DNA of 64,000 nt, taken from an uncultured Christensenellaceae bacterium (GTDB taxonomy: Bacteria > Bacillota > Clostridia > Christensenellales > Borkfalkiaceae). This document shows positions 24,716-33,954 of this stretch, piece after piece. The translations under genes and the position numbers were made by a program. The notes under the pieces are model-generated. The model searched no databases. It was given only the letters and a program-made list of their open reading frames with translations, and had not been told where the DNA came from. Positions within the stretch are counted from its first letter, which is position 1. Each line of letters opens with the position of its first letter. The stretch lies in NCBI GenBank assembly GCA_910586825.1, contig CAJUJF010000004.1, positions 1 through 64,000 of the forward strand. Reading direction: 5' to 3'.

Positions 24716-26482
24716 ATGAAACGAATCACTGCTTTTATGGCGGCTGCCGTCGTAACGTGCGCCGTCGTCGGGATCGGAATCGATTCCGGTTCGGAGCAAA
24801 AGGCGGTTGCGGCGAGTAAGACGTACGAAAGTTATATGAACGTCGCTTCTCTGGGCAGCGGTTTGAAGATCGAGCCGACGCTCGTATTCGAACCCTCGTC
24901 GCTTGCCGAAATTTCGGCGACGGCGTCTCAGTCGAAACGCCCCGCTTCCGCGATCCTGACGGTAGACGAGGAGATGAACGTTCATATCGGCGAAGATACC
25001 CGTTCGCTCGAACGCGCGTTCGACAGCTATCTGAAAGGGAAATTCATTCCCGTGATCCGTTTGAGCGAGACTACGGTAGATCCATTTATTACTTTCCTCA
25101 GCGAGAAATATCTGATCAAGGACATCATGGCGATTTCCGACGATATTTCGGTGATCAAAAAACTCAACGAAGACGATACGGCGTATCTCGTGAATACGGT
25201 ATACGATCTTACGGGCACGCAGATCGCGGATAACCGCTATGCGGAATGGGATCATATCGCGGAAGCGAACGTTGCGGGTTGCAATATTCTGATGTATGAC
25301 GCTTCCGACGCGAACCTGCACGTTGCCGCCGAATACGTCGAGGCGATGACCAAGATGTGCTGGGCGTACGCGGAGACCGAGACGGAAGCGGTGAGCGCGA
25401 TTGCCGCGGGTTGTTACGGGGTCGCCGCGAAGTCCGCAGAAACGCTGACGGACGCGGTCGGTCATTTTTCCAAAGACGGGTTCGCGCGCGCGCAGTATCT
25501 TGCGGCGCACCGCGGGATCACGACCTATGCCAACGAACAGTCCTTGGTCGGGATCATGGCGTCTCACAACGAGGGCGCGACGCATGTGGAGATCGATATT
25601 CAGGTCACGGCAGACAGGCAGATTCTGATCAACCACGACGCGATGCATACGGGACAGAGATTCTCGAAAGCGACCGCGGCGCAGATGCTCAATATTAAAC
25701 TATCGAACTATTCGCAGCGGTACGGCGATTCGTTCGCCTCCCTGCGCGAGGTGTGCGAGATGATGCGCTATACCGACGTCATCGTGATCGTCGAGTTGAA
25801 GCTCGACAACGGATCGACCGCCGCCGTGGACGAATTGAAAGCGATCGAGACCGTGCGCGACGTCATGAACAGTTATCCGGAAATGAAAGGGCACTGGATC
25901 GCGATCACGTTCTATTCCCCGTTCGCCGAACAGATGCGGGAACTGTTGCCGGAAATCCCGCTTGCATATCTGGGCGCCGGCGCCTCGGGAAAAGAGGACG
26001 ATTTACAAATCAAGCCCTGGGACGGCGAACATAAGGGAATGTCGAACGTCGCGGGCAAGATCGAGTTCCTCCGCAAACGCCATCTTGTGCTCGACGAAAT
26101 GATGAGCAACGACACGAACGCCACCGCGCAGAACTATCTGGCGCGCGGATACGGACAGAACACGTGGACGTTCAAAGACCTTTCGCACTTCGGTTATAAG
26201 GCGAATATCGCGACGACGGATAAGGCGGAAGCGTGCGCGATGCTCTTAAAGGAGATCCCCGTTCCCGCGACGCTTACGGAAGCGGAACTCTCCGCGGGCA
26301 AGGCGACCGTTCCGTGCAGGACTTACAACGGTTGGACGGTCGATCGCGAATGCGAGATCATCGTGGTCGGCAGAGAGGGAGACAAGGCGGACGTATTGCT
26401 GTACAGCCGCGAAGAAAACGCGGGTACCTATCCCTGCGAATACGGGATATACAGTCGGTTGGGGACGGTCACCGTCGCTTGA
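24716..26482 (+). CDS. Exported glycerophosphodiester phosphodiesterase-like protein
   Basis: A 588-residue protein with a type I signal peptide (about 1-33). The second half is a GDPD TIM barrel with the full active-site set: H265-R266-G267, E292 and D294 in V-E-I-D-I-Q, and H307 in N-H-D. The usual V-I-V-I-V-E-L-K strand (about 358-366) follows. This family splits glycerophosphodiesters to glycerol 3-phosphate and an alcohol, and related members act on teichoic acid or glycosylated phosphodiesters. Residues about 60-260 resemble a second, degenerate barrel of the same kind without the catalytic residues. The gene sits in the LplABC-type operon, so the substrate may be a phosphodiester-linked glycan. 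The Ca2+-dependent reaction is family knowledge, not shown here. Confidence 0.82.
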   Translation: MKRITAFMAAAVVTCAVVGIGIDSGSEQKAVAASKTYESYMNVASLGSGLKIEPTLVFEPSSLAEISATASQSKRPASAILTVDEEMNVHIGEDTRSLERAFDSYLKGKFIPVIRLSETTVDPFITFLSEKYLIKDIMAISDDISVIKKLNEDDTAYLVNTVYDLTGTQIADNRYAEWDHIAEANVAGCNILMYDASDANLHVAAEYVEAMTKMCWAYAETETEAVSAIAAGCYGVAAKSAETLTDAVGHFSKDGFARAQYLAAHRGITTYANEQSLVGIMASHNEGATHVEIDIQVTADRQILINHDAMHTGQRFSKATAAQMLNIKLSNYSQRYGDSFASLREVCEMMRYTDVIVIVELKLDNGSTAAVDELKAIETVRDVMNSYPEMKGHWIAITFYSPFAEQMRELLPEIPLAYLGAGASGKEDDLQIKPWDGEHKGMSNVAGKIEFLRKRHLVLDEMMSNDTNATAQNYLARGYGQNTWTFKDLSHFGYKANIATTDKAEACAMLLKEIPVPATLTEAELSAGKATVPCRTYNGWTVDRECEIIVVGREGDKADVLLYSREENAGTYPCEYGIYSRLGTVTVA

Positions 26483-26544
26483 AACCGATAAACTGTCGCC
26501 GAAAGGCGGGATGAAATAGTTCAAGAGATAATAAGGAGATAATT

Positions 26545-28677
26545 ATGAAGAAGTTTTTGTCGCTCATGCTGGTCGGTTGTATGATCGGCGCCGGCATTTT
26601 GACCGGTTGCAAGAATGGGAAGGATCCCGACGGGGAAGATCCCGACAAGCCGGATCCGGGGACTCCCGAAGTCGCCGACGATTCGATCCAGACCGATCGC
26701 GATTCTCTCGATTTTGTCTTTAACGATCTGTATAACGACAAAACGATGATCGATACGGCAAACGGGTTTTCGCAGGCATCCGACGTAACGGGCGGACGTT
26801 TCTTCGTCAACGGAAAATACTACAAGACGATTTCCGAAGTGCAGTCCCGCCAAGACGTTAAGCTCGAACTCTATAACGATCAGGCCGCGCGTATGGTAAA
26901 CGTTTCCGCGGGTATGGAATTCACGATCCCGACGACGGAGGAGATTACCGTCGATTACACGCTCGCCGCGTTGCGCACGCAGTATCATTTCGACGATTCC
27001 GTGCTGACGTTCAGCGCGGAGTCCAAAAATCCATATACTTCGCTCAGCAACGCGTGGTACGTGTATATCAACGAGTGGGGAATCAGGCATCTGGTCAACG
27101 ACACCTATTACGCGAACCAGAATCTGACCTGGCTGAACAAAGATACTTTGAAATTCAAAGTAAATCAGGTCGACGAAAAGACGGGTACTTCCGACGGCGT
27201 CCGCACTTATCCCACGGTGCCGAACGGCGATCTTACGACCCGTCCCGGCTATGAGATCTACCGCTTCGATATCCTCGTCAACGAGGACGTTGCGGAGGGC
27301 GAGACGGGAAGAATCGAGCGCCCGTATTACAATATCGGAATCATTCACGACGTGAAAGACAACGTGAACTGCGGTTTCTTCGTCATGAAGTCGAAGGAAA
27401 ACAAGGCGGAATTGATGGATGCGATCATGATGAGTTATCGCAAGATCAGTTCGAAAGGCTTGCAGCGCACCTATTTCGATCCCGGTAAGCCCGTGGAGGA
27501 TCCCAACTGGAACGAAGAGACCACCAATTTCTTCCGCTCGTTCATGACGCAGAAGAAAAAGAGCTGGGGCGTGTTCAATTATTCCATGCCGGGCGACGCA
27601 AACAGCCTTGTTCCCGGGAGCGGCTCGTATAACGAAATTTACAACAAAAGCGTAAAAATACAGAACTATATCGAGGAGCAGTGCTGGGGCGGCAAGAAGT
27701 TCGATGTGTACATGACGTATACGCATATCGGCAGAGGCAGAGACGCGCAATCGATCGCCGCTGCGGACGCCTTCCATTACTATCCCTTGGAGATGAGCAA
27801 AGCGCTTGCGGGCGGAAACGGCGACGGGACGAAGCCCGTCCTCGAATTCACGTACCAGTTTACGACGAACAACAACCTTGTCGATCAGGAGCTTACGCCC
27901 ATGTTCGATATCCTCCGCGGCGATTACGACGAATATTTCGCCGGTCTTGCAAAGGATATCAAGGCGTACGGCGCGCCCGTCATGTTCCGTCTCAACAACG
28001 AGATGAATACCGACTGGACGAGTTACTCGGGCGTGATGACGTTGCTCGATCCCGATATCTTCAATCTTACTTGGATCCATCTGTACAACATCTTCATCGA
28101 AAACGGCGTGGATAACGTCGTTTGGGTCTGGAACCCGATCGCGGACTCCTGTCCTTATTCGGGCTGGGGCGAAGACCTGTGCTACTTCCCCGGCGTGGAG
28201 TATGTGCAGTTGCTGGGCGGAACGAGCTATGAATTCAACAACTATGCCGCCGAAACGGTGGATCAGGAAATCGTGAACTTCAAGAAACGCTATACCGCGC
28301 TTTATGAAAAGAATGCGAAATACTTCGAGGAATGGGGAATGATCATCGGCGAATTCGGTTGCGGTTCGGGCGGCGAGATCGATTCCAAAACCGGCAAGGA
28401 AACCGTGCTCGGCAGAAACCGCGAGGCGCAGGCGAAGTGGATCGAGGGTATGTTCGAAGAACTCAATTCCGACAATCCGGATCCCTACGTACAGCAGATC
28501 AAGGGCTTGATCTGGTTCAACGCCAACGATTATATCAACGGCAAGATTACCAACAGGCTCAAATTCACCGACGCGGAAATCGGCGACAGAAGGGGCGAAG
28601 ATTATCTCGATTTGAAGGACTATGCCTGGAAAGCGTTCGCCAAGGGCTTTAAGGATGCGGAGAAGTTTGAAAACTGA
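26545..28677 (+). CDS. Secreted glycoside hydrolase-like lipoprotein, GH26-like (clan GH-A)
   Basis: A 710-residue lipoprotein with the lipobox I-L-T-G-C (cysteine 22) and a Pro/Asp/Lys-rich spacer. The first ~300 residues are beta-rich and unassigned. From about 320 on the sequence reads as a TIM-barrel hydrolase: M-F-R-L-N-N-E-M-N with the likely acid/base E486 and I-G-E-F-G with the likely nucleophile E603, a spacing usual for GH26. N-V-V-W-V-W-N-P and P-G-V-E-Y-V-Q also fit GH26 mannanase-like proteins. Family assignment is by motif only; another clan A family is possible. It is likely to cut a polysaccharide at the surface for the importer encoded upstream. Confidence 0.75.
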   Translation: MKKFLSLMLVGCMIGAGILTGCKNGKDPDGEDPDKPDPGTPEVADDSIQTDRDSLDFVFNDLYNDKTMIDTANGFSQASDVTGGRFFVNGKYYKTISEVQSRQDVKLELYNDQAARMVNVSAGMEFTIPTTEEITVDYTLAALRTQYHFDDSVLTFSAESKNPYTSLSNAWYVYINEWGIRHLVNDTYYANQNLTWLNKDTLKFKVNQVDEKTGTSDGVRTYPTVPNGDLTTRPGYEIYRFDILVNEDVAEGETGRIERPYYNIGIIHDVKDNVNCGFFVMKSKENKAELMDAIMMSYRKISSKGLQRTYFDPGKPVEDPNWNEETTNFFRSFMTQKKKSWGVFNYSMPGDANSLVPGSGSYNEIYNKSVKIQNYIEEQCWGGKKFDVYMTYTHIGRGRDAQSIAAADAFHYYPLEMSKALAGGNGDGTKPVLEFTYQFTTNNNLVDQELTPMFDILRGDYDEYFAGLAKDIKAYGAPVMFRLNNEMNTDWTSYSGVMTLLDPDIFNLTWIHLYNIFIENGVDNVVWVWNPIADSCPYSGWGEDLCYFPGVEYVQLLGGTSYEFNNYAAETVDQEIVNFKKRYTALYEKNAKYFEEWGMIIGEFGCGSGGEIDSKTGKETVLGRNREAQAKWIEGMFEELNSDNPDPYVQQIKGLIWFNANDYINGKITNRLKFTDAEIGDRRGEDYLDLKDYAWKAFAKGFKDAEKFEN

Positions 28678-28693
28678 ACGAAAAAGAACCGGC

Positions 28694-28727
28694 GGGCATG
28701 CGTTGAGAACGGTCTCGGCGCATGCCC
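28694..28727 (+). other. Intergenic hairpin, 15-bp stem
   Basis: Bases 28694-28708 pair with 28713-28727 around an ACGG loop, with two G-T pairs. No T run follows, so it does not look like a terminator. It may stabilise the upstream mRNA end or mark a processing site that separates the hydrolase message from nanE. Confidence 0.6.
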
Positions 28728-28799
28728 TGCGCGGAACGGACGGGTCGCCCGTTGAACGAATATGGGAAAAGTAATTTAATTTATTTGAGGAAAAATAAG

Positions 28800-29507
28800 G
28801 TGGAGACAATAATACCGAAGGGTTTGGTGGTGTCCTGTCAGGCGCTGAGGAACGAACCGCTGTACGGCGGGGATACGATCCCGAAAATGGCGCTGGCGGC
28901 AAAGCTGGGCGGCGCGGTGGGAATCCGTGCGAACACGGTTCGCGATATCAATGCGATTTACCGCCGCTTAAAAGGCGGATTACCGATCATCGGGTTGATC
29001 AAACGCGATTATCCGGATTCGCCCGTGTACATAACGCCGACGTTGAAAGAAGCAAAAGCGCTGATCGGCTCCCGCTGTTCTGTGATCGCGATGGACGCGA
29101 CGGCGCGTCCGCGCCCGAACGGCGTGCAGATCGCCGATCTGGTCCGTTACATTCGCGCGCGGTCGGATAAGCCGATCATGGCGGATATCGCTACGTACGA
29201 AGAGGCGATGGCGGCGGACGAACTCGGGTTCGATTACGTGTCCACGACGATGCGGAGTTATACGGAGGAGACGAAGGGCTGTGCGATCCCCGATCCCGAA
29301 CTGTGCGCGCGGCTCTTGCGCGACGTCAAGCACGCGACGGTCGTCGCCGAAGGCGGGATCAACAGTTGCGACGGTTTGCGGGAAATCCTCGATACGGGCG
29401 TCAGTCACGTCATTATCGGCGGCGCGATCACCCGTCCGCTTTCGATCACGCAGACGTATGTGAACGTTTTCTCGTCGCACGGCGGGTTTACGGCAAGCGA
29501 AAATTGA
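28800..29507 (+). CDS. nanE: N-acetylmannosamine-6-phosphate 2-epimerase
   Basis: A 235-residue TIM-barrel enzyme that converts ManNAc-6-phosphate to GlcNAc-6-phosphate, a step in sialic acid or ManNAc breakdown. The signature is very clear: L-V-V-S-C-Q-A-L near the start, G-L-I-K-R-D-Y-P-D-S-P-V-Y-I-T-P with the catalytic lysine K68, A-D-I-A-T-Y-E-E-A, and V-A-E-G-G-I-N with E184. I choose a GTG start at 28800, nine bases after GAGG; upstream in-frame ATGs lie before the conserved region and lack a site. No nanA or nanK is in the window. It is the last gene before a strong terminator, so the cluster probably handles an N-acetylmannosamine- or sialic-acid-containing glycan. Confidence 0.9.
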   Translation: METIIPKGLVVSCQALRNEPLYGGDTIPKMALAAKLGGAVGIRANTVRDINAIYRRLKGGLPIIGLIKRDYPDSPVYITPTLKEAKALIGSRCSVIAMDATARPRPNGVQIADLVRYIRARSDKPIMADIATYEEAMAADELGFDYVSTTMRSYTEETKGCAIPDPELCARLLRDVKHATVVAEGGINSCDGLREILDTGVSHVIIGGAITRPLSITQTYVNVFSSHGGFTASEN

Positions 29508-29523
29508 GAATCGGTTTTTTCAG

Positions 29524-29557
29524 AGCGCGCACCCCGATACGGGGCGCGCTTTTTTTA
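29524..29557 (+). terminator. Intrinsic terminator after nanE
   Basis: A GC-rich stem (AGCGCGC-CCCC with GGGG-GCGCGCT, one bulged A, loop GATAC) is followed by a run of seven T residues. It ends the importer/hydrolase operon. Confidence 0.88.
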
Positions 29558-29862
29558 TGCGCGCGCGTTTTTCCGCGCGGGGAAAATGCGGATTTTTGCG
29601 TCGGTTTTTGCCTTTTTTCGGCGCTTCCACAAGATATTGCGGTCGATTTGCAGGGGAATCGGTAGGTGTGGTAGTTTCCGGAAGGGCGGATTTTCAATAT
29701 GCTGGACAACGCGCCCGCGCTTTTCGAAATCGCGGCTGAAAAAATACATTTATAAGAGGCAAACGCGGGAATTATGCGATATTTCCGTGAATATATTAGC
29801 GGTTTTATGCAAAAATTTCACAAAAAAGGCACAATTAGGAGTTGAAACGCGCGTTCATTTAC
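29558..29862. other. Gap of about 300 bases without a gene
   Basis: Open frames here start without ribosome binding sites and encode Arg/Phe-rich peptides unlike the neighbours. I see no conserved structure, repeat or RNA gene. AT content rises toward the promoter at 29863. Confidence 0.6.
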
Positions 29863-29891
29863 TTGCTTTTTTCGTTTGTAAATGATATAAT
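29863..29891 (+). promoter_or_regulatory. Sigma-A promoter with extended -10
   Basis: TTGCTT (29863-29868), a 17-base spacer, then TATAAT (29886-29891) preceded by TGA. The predicted start, near 29898, gives a leader of about 100 bases before the lipoprotein gene at 30000. Confidence 0.75.
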
Positions 29892-29999
29892 ACAAAATTG
29901 AAATAGAGACTCTGAGGGAGAATATCCCGTCAATATTAAATATATTGAACACATTTCGCTCTGTATTTGCGGAATGGGGGTCGGTTTTCAAGGATAGTT

Positions 30000-31226
30000 A
30001 TGAAAAAAGGAAAAACGACAATTTTAGCGTTGACGTTGCTCGCGGCGGTAGGACTTTCGGGTTGCGGAGGATCGGATATCAGTTACGATCCCGACACGAT
30101 GGTGCAAGTCAAGTTCGAGCTCGAAGACGGCACGTTTAAAAACTCGAAGCAGCCCGTCGTGTTCTATTTCGAATTCGAAGCGGGAACGGCGAATCCGATA
30201 CCGGAATGCATTACGGTCGGGTTTAAGAAGAACCAGAGCGGCGCTACGGGCGAGAACTATCTCTATAAGGGATTCGACACGAAGTACAAGCTCACGCGCG
30301 ACGAATATTATTTCGACGGCTGGTACCGCGAAAAGACGGTCGTCGGCGATCTCGTCGAATACACGGGCAAGTGGGATTTCGAAAAAGACCTCGTGACCGA
30401 CGCGGGCGTCACCTTATATGCAAAGTGGAATCCCGTCGTAAGGTTTACGTACAGCGTGTGCTATTACGACGAAAGCGGCAATCAGATCGTCGCGGGGACT
30501 TACAATACGACGGCGGGCGGCAAGTTCGAGGATTTCCTGAACTACGCGACGAAGCGGGAAGGATATACGTTTACGGGCTTTACCGACGAGAACGGCAACC
30601 CGTGGGACGAATCGTTCGGGCATCCGGGCGGGGACAAGAGTCTGGATATCAAAGTCATTGCGAATTACACGAAGGGTGAGTTTGCGGAAGTTTCCACGGC
30701 GGAGGAACTGGTGGACGCGATCAAGGCGAAGAAAGACATCCGCCTCATGCAGGATATCGACTTCGCGGGCGGCGAGTTCGGCGGCTTCGGCGATTTCAAG
30801 CGGATCTTGGAAGGCAACAACCACACGGTCAGGAATTTCAAGCTTACGTACGACGCCACCGTGGAAGGGCTTACCTTCTGTCCCGCGCTGGGCGTCGATC
30901 GCGACGGATTGTTTATCGGGATCTTCCGTTTCGCGGAGGGCGCGAATATTTCCGACGTCAACTTTGAAAACGTGACGGTCGACGTCGACACGCGCAACAC
31001 GAAAACAAAGGCGATCTACGTCGCGCCGCTGTGTGTGACGATGGAGGGGGGAACGAGCGTCAAGAACGTCTCCGTTTCGGTAACGTACACCTGTACCGCT
31101 CTCCCGCCGCGGTTCGATCGGGACAACCTGATCGCGACGGAAGATCGGGCGTTCTGTTATCGCGGGGACGACTGCGTAGAGCAGGACGTGCGGATCAGCG
31201 TCGACAACCGGATCGACGAAACCTAA
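30000..31226 (+). CDS. Lipoprotein with InlB B-type repeats and a beta-helix-like region
   Basis: A 408-residue lipoprotein with the lipobox G-L-S-G-C (cysteine 22). Residues about 40-155 and 155-235 are InlB B-type (Listeria-Bacteroides) repeats, with G-W-Y and T-L-Y-A-K-W at the end of the first and G-F-T-D in the second. Residues about 240-395 contain I-R-L-M-Q-D-I-D-F-A-G-G and I-F-R-F-A-E-G-A-N-I-S-D-V-N-F, a pattern seen in right-handed beta-helix surface proteins. It has no catalytic motif. The start at 30000 follows AAGGA and fits the signal peptide; an upstream in-frame ATG (29967) does not. It precedes the peptide importer by 94 bases and may share its transcript. Confidence 0.8.
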   Translation: MKKGKTTILALTLLAAVGLSGCGGSDISYDPDTMVQVKFELEDGTFKNSKQPVVFYFEFEAGTANPIPECITVGFKKNQSGATGENYLYKGFDTKYKLTRDEYYFDGWYREKTVVGDLVEYTGKWDFEKDLVTDAGVTLYAKWNPVVRFTYSVCYYDESGNQIVAGTYNTTAGGKFEDFLNYATKREGYTFTGFTDENGNPWDESFGHPGGDKSLDIKVIANYTKGEFAEVSTAEELVDAIKAKKDIRLMQDIDFAGGEFGGFGDFKRILEGNNHTVRNFKLTYDATVEGLTFCPALGVDRDGLFIGIFRFAEGANISDVNFENVTVDVDTRNTKTKAIYVAPLCVTMEGGTSVKNVSVSVTYTCTALPPRFDRDNLIATEDRAFCYRGDDCVEQDVRISVDNRIDET

Positions 31227-31320
31227 ACGGTCGGATAAGGGAGCGGATGAGTTCCCGCGGGCGCGCGGAAAGCCAAGCGCGCGAAAGAATAAATGAAGAA
31301 ATAAGGAGTAAACGGAAAAC

Positions 31321-33936
31321 ATGAAAAGAAGCACCAAGACAATTACCACCGGAATTCTGGCATGCGGGCTTGCGCTCGGTTGCGTAGGTTGCGGCGACAC
31401 CGCGAAGATCTATAACAACGACAGCGATCCTCTCGTATTTTCGACGCTTGCGGTAGACAAAGTTTTCAATCCCTTTTACAGCACTTCGGGCACGGACAGC
31501 GCCGTCGTGGGGCTGACCCAGCTTCCCATGATCAGCAGCGATAAAGACGGGAAGCCCGTCTGCGGCGACAACGAAGCCTGCGTCGTAAAGGACTACGAGA
31601 TCGTCACGACCGGCACGGAAAACGTCGACCAGAAGACGACTTATTACTTCGTTTTAAAGAACAACGTCAAGTTCTCCGACGGTTCTGCGTTGACGATGAA
31701 AGACGTTCTGTTCAATCTGTACGTCTATCTCGATCTTGCATACACGGGCGCGAGCACGATCTATTCCACCGATATCGTCGGGTTAAAGGAATACCGTACG
31801 CAGAAAGATTCCGAGAAAGAACAGGACAGCTTTATGGAGCAGTTCCAGGCGAAAGCGACGGACCGCATCAACGCGCTGCTCAACGCGATTCAGGAGATCC
31901 GCGACGAACACGGCGACGAGGATATTTCCGGAGAAGAACTTAAAGAATACCTCAAAGGGAAAGTTTCGACCGTCGGAAACCGCGAACACCTTGTCGAGGA
32001 CTATGAAAAGACGGTTTCGCTCTTCGAAGAAGAACTCGAATCCGATTATTCCGCGGCGAAGGATACGTACAGCGATATCTCCTTCACCGATCAGAACGGT
32101 AAACTGTACAAGGGACTCTTTACGACGGACGTCGAAGCGTTCCTCTACAACGAAGGCTTTATCACTTGGAGCAAGAAGGACGGAAAGCTTCGTTCGAGTT
32201 TCACGACGGACAGTGAAGTGTCCACGCTGAAAAGCTGGACGCAGGAGCGCGCCATCAAGGCGGTTCTCGACGCGAAGATCCCCGACGATATCGAAGAGAT
32301 TCTGCAATACTGGAATACTTCCGTCACGCTCAGCACGTTTATCGCGAATGCCGAGATGGAAGACTATTTCAAGGACGCGGAGAAGAGATACCCGAATATT
32401 TCCGGCATCAAATTCGCCAACGGCGGAGCGAACCGCGGCGGCGATTCCTCGGTGACGGTAAACGGCGTCGATTACGGCGAACCCACTTACGATTCCGAAG
32501 GCGCGCTGATCAGCGGGAACGAAGTCCTCAGCATCACGATCAACGGCGTAGACCCCAAGGCGATCTGGAACTTCTCGTTCGCGGTTGCGCCCATGTACTA
32601 TTATTCCGATCAGGAGCACATCGATAAGTTCAACTATACGACCGAATTCGGCGTACAGTACAACTCGCAGACCTTCATGGAAAAGGTCGTCAAGAATCCC
32701 GACAAGATCGGCGTACCCGTCGGCGCGGGTCCCTATATGGCGAGCAAATCGAGCGGCGGAACGGGCAACATTTCGGCGGGCGATTTCTACGAAGGAAGCA
32801 TGATCTATTACGAGCGCAACGACCATTTCATTATGGGTCCCGCAAAGATCAGAAAAGTACGCTATAAAGTCGTTTCCGCGACCCAGATGCTGAACGAACT
32901 GTATACCGAAGAAGTCGATTTCGCCGAACCGAGCGCAAAGCCCGAGACGGTGGACGAAATCAAAAAGAAGTCCGGCTTCGAAGGAAAGAGCATTACGACT
33001 TTGGGTTACGGTTATATCGGCGTCAGCGCTTCCAAGGTCATCGATCTGAACGTCCGCAAGGCGATCATGTACAGCATCAATACGCAGCTTTGCGTACAGT
33101 ATTATAAGACCGCGGCGACGGCGATCCACCGCTCGATGTCCACTTCGAGCTGGGCGTATCCCGAAGGTTGCACGGCGTATTATCCGTATATCGGCGGACC
33201 TGTTCCCGCGAACCTCAACGTCGTAGATCCGCTGTACAGAGAATTCGTGCAGAAGAAGAACAAGAAGGCGAACGATACCTTTACGCAGGCGGAGCAGGAA
33301 GAGTTCATTCAATGGATCATGGAGGAGGCCGGCTACCGTCTGAACGGGAACGGCGTTTACCAGAAGGGTTCGCACGTTTGCAAGTACACTTTCACCGTCG
33401 CGGGCGAGGAACGCGATCACCCCGCTTGGCAGGCGCTTTACAGTGCGGGCGAATTCCTCAACAAGATCGGGTTCCAGATCAACACCACGCCGGACAGCCG
33501 CGCTTTACAGAAACTCGCGACGGGCGACCTCGCCGTCTGGGCGGCGGCTTGGGGTTCGACGATCGATCCCGACATGTATCAGGTCTATCACAAGGATTCG
33601 ACGGCGTCTTCCGTAAAGAACTGGGGCTATCCCACGATCCTGCGCAACGCAGGCGGTAGATACAATACCGAAAACGAGATCCTCGACACCCTTTCCGAGT
33701 ATATCGAGCTGGCGCGCCAGACCAACGATCAGGATCGCCGCGCGGAGATCTATTCGGAAGCGCTCGACCTCGTCATGCAACTTGCGATCGAATTGCCCTC
33801 TTACCAGCGCGACGACCTGTTCGCCTACAACAACCGTAAGATCGACGCTTCGTCGCTTACGCCGGATAAAGACCTCTCTTCGTATAAAGGACTTACGAGC
33901 GATCTGCACTATGTGTCTTTGATCACCGAAAAGTAA
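31321..33936 (+). CDS. Oligopeptide ABC transporter substrate-binding lipoprotein with large insertion
   Basis: An 871-residue family 5 (OppA/DppA-like) binding protein. The lipobox is near G-C-V-G-C (cysteine 24, or 21). Canonical pieces are present: F-N-P-F-Y (about 44-48), F-V-L-K-N-N-V-K-F-S-D-G-S (about 109-121), D-V-L-F-N-L, V-G-A-G-P-Y, Y-E-R-N-D-H-F, V-R-K-A-I-M-Y-S-I-N and W-G-S-T-I-D-P-D. Family members have about 520-600 residues. The excess sits between roughly 145 and 400 as a charged, helix-rich insertion. It heads an operon with two permeases and two ATPases. Ligand type is inferred from the family and from the protease gene downstream. Confidence 0.9.
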   Translation: MKRSTKTITTGILACGLALGCVGCGDTAKIYNNDSDPLVFSTLAVDKVFNPFYSTSGTDSAVVGLTQLPMISSDKDGKPVCGDNEACVVKDYEIVTTGTENVDQKTTYYFVLKNNVKFSDGSALTMKDVLFNLYVYLDLAYTGASTIYSTDIVGLKEYRTQKDSEKEQDSFMEQFQAKATDRINALLNAIQEIRDEHGDEDISGEELKEYLKGKVSTVGNREHLVEDYEKTVSLFEEELESDYSAAKDTYSDISFTDQNGKLYKGLFTTDVEAFLYNEGFITWSKKDGKLRSSFTTDSEVSTLKSWTQERAIKAVLDAKIPDDIEEILQYWNTSVTLSTFIANAEMEDYFKDAEKRYPNISGIKFANGGANRGGDSSVTVNGVDYGEPTYDSEGALISGNEVLSITINGVDPKAIWNFSFAVAPMYYYSDQEHIDKFNYTTEFGVQYNSQTFMEKVVKNPDKIGVPVGAGPYMASKSSGGTGNISAGDFYEGSMIYYERNDHFIMGPAKIRKVRYKVVSATQMLNELYTEEVDFAEPSAKPETVDEIKKKSGFEGKSITTLGYGYIGVSASKVIDLNVRKAIMYSINTQLCVQYYKTAATAIHRSMSTSSWAYPEGCTAYYPYIGGPVPANLNVVDPLYREFVQKKNKKANDTFTQAEQEEFIQWIMEEAGYRLNGNGVYQKGSHVCKYTFTVAGEERDHPAWQALYSAGEFLNKIGFQINTTPDSRALQKLATGDLAVWAAAWGSTIDPDMYQVYHKDSTASSVKNWGYPTILRNAGGRYNTENEILDTLSEYIELARQTNDQDRRAEIYSEALDLVMQLAIELPSYQRDDLFAYNNRKIDASSLTPDKDLSSYKGLTSDLHYVSLITEK

Positions 33937-33954
33937 CGAGCTTGATGGAGAAGT

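Noticed and set aside
29586..29885. 99-codon frame in the gap after nanE
   Set aside because: It has no ribosome binding site and a Phe/Arg/Cys-rich product, and it ends inside the promoter of the next gene.
31046..31052. Shorter G run in the InlB-repeat lipoprotein gene as a second switch
   Set aside because: The run is only six or seven G and lies within a structured domain, so slippage is much less likely than at 18953.
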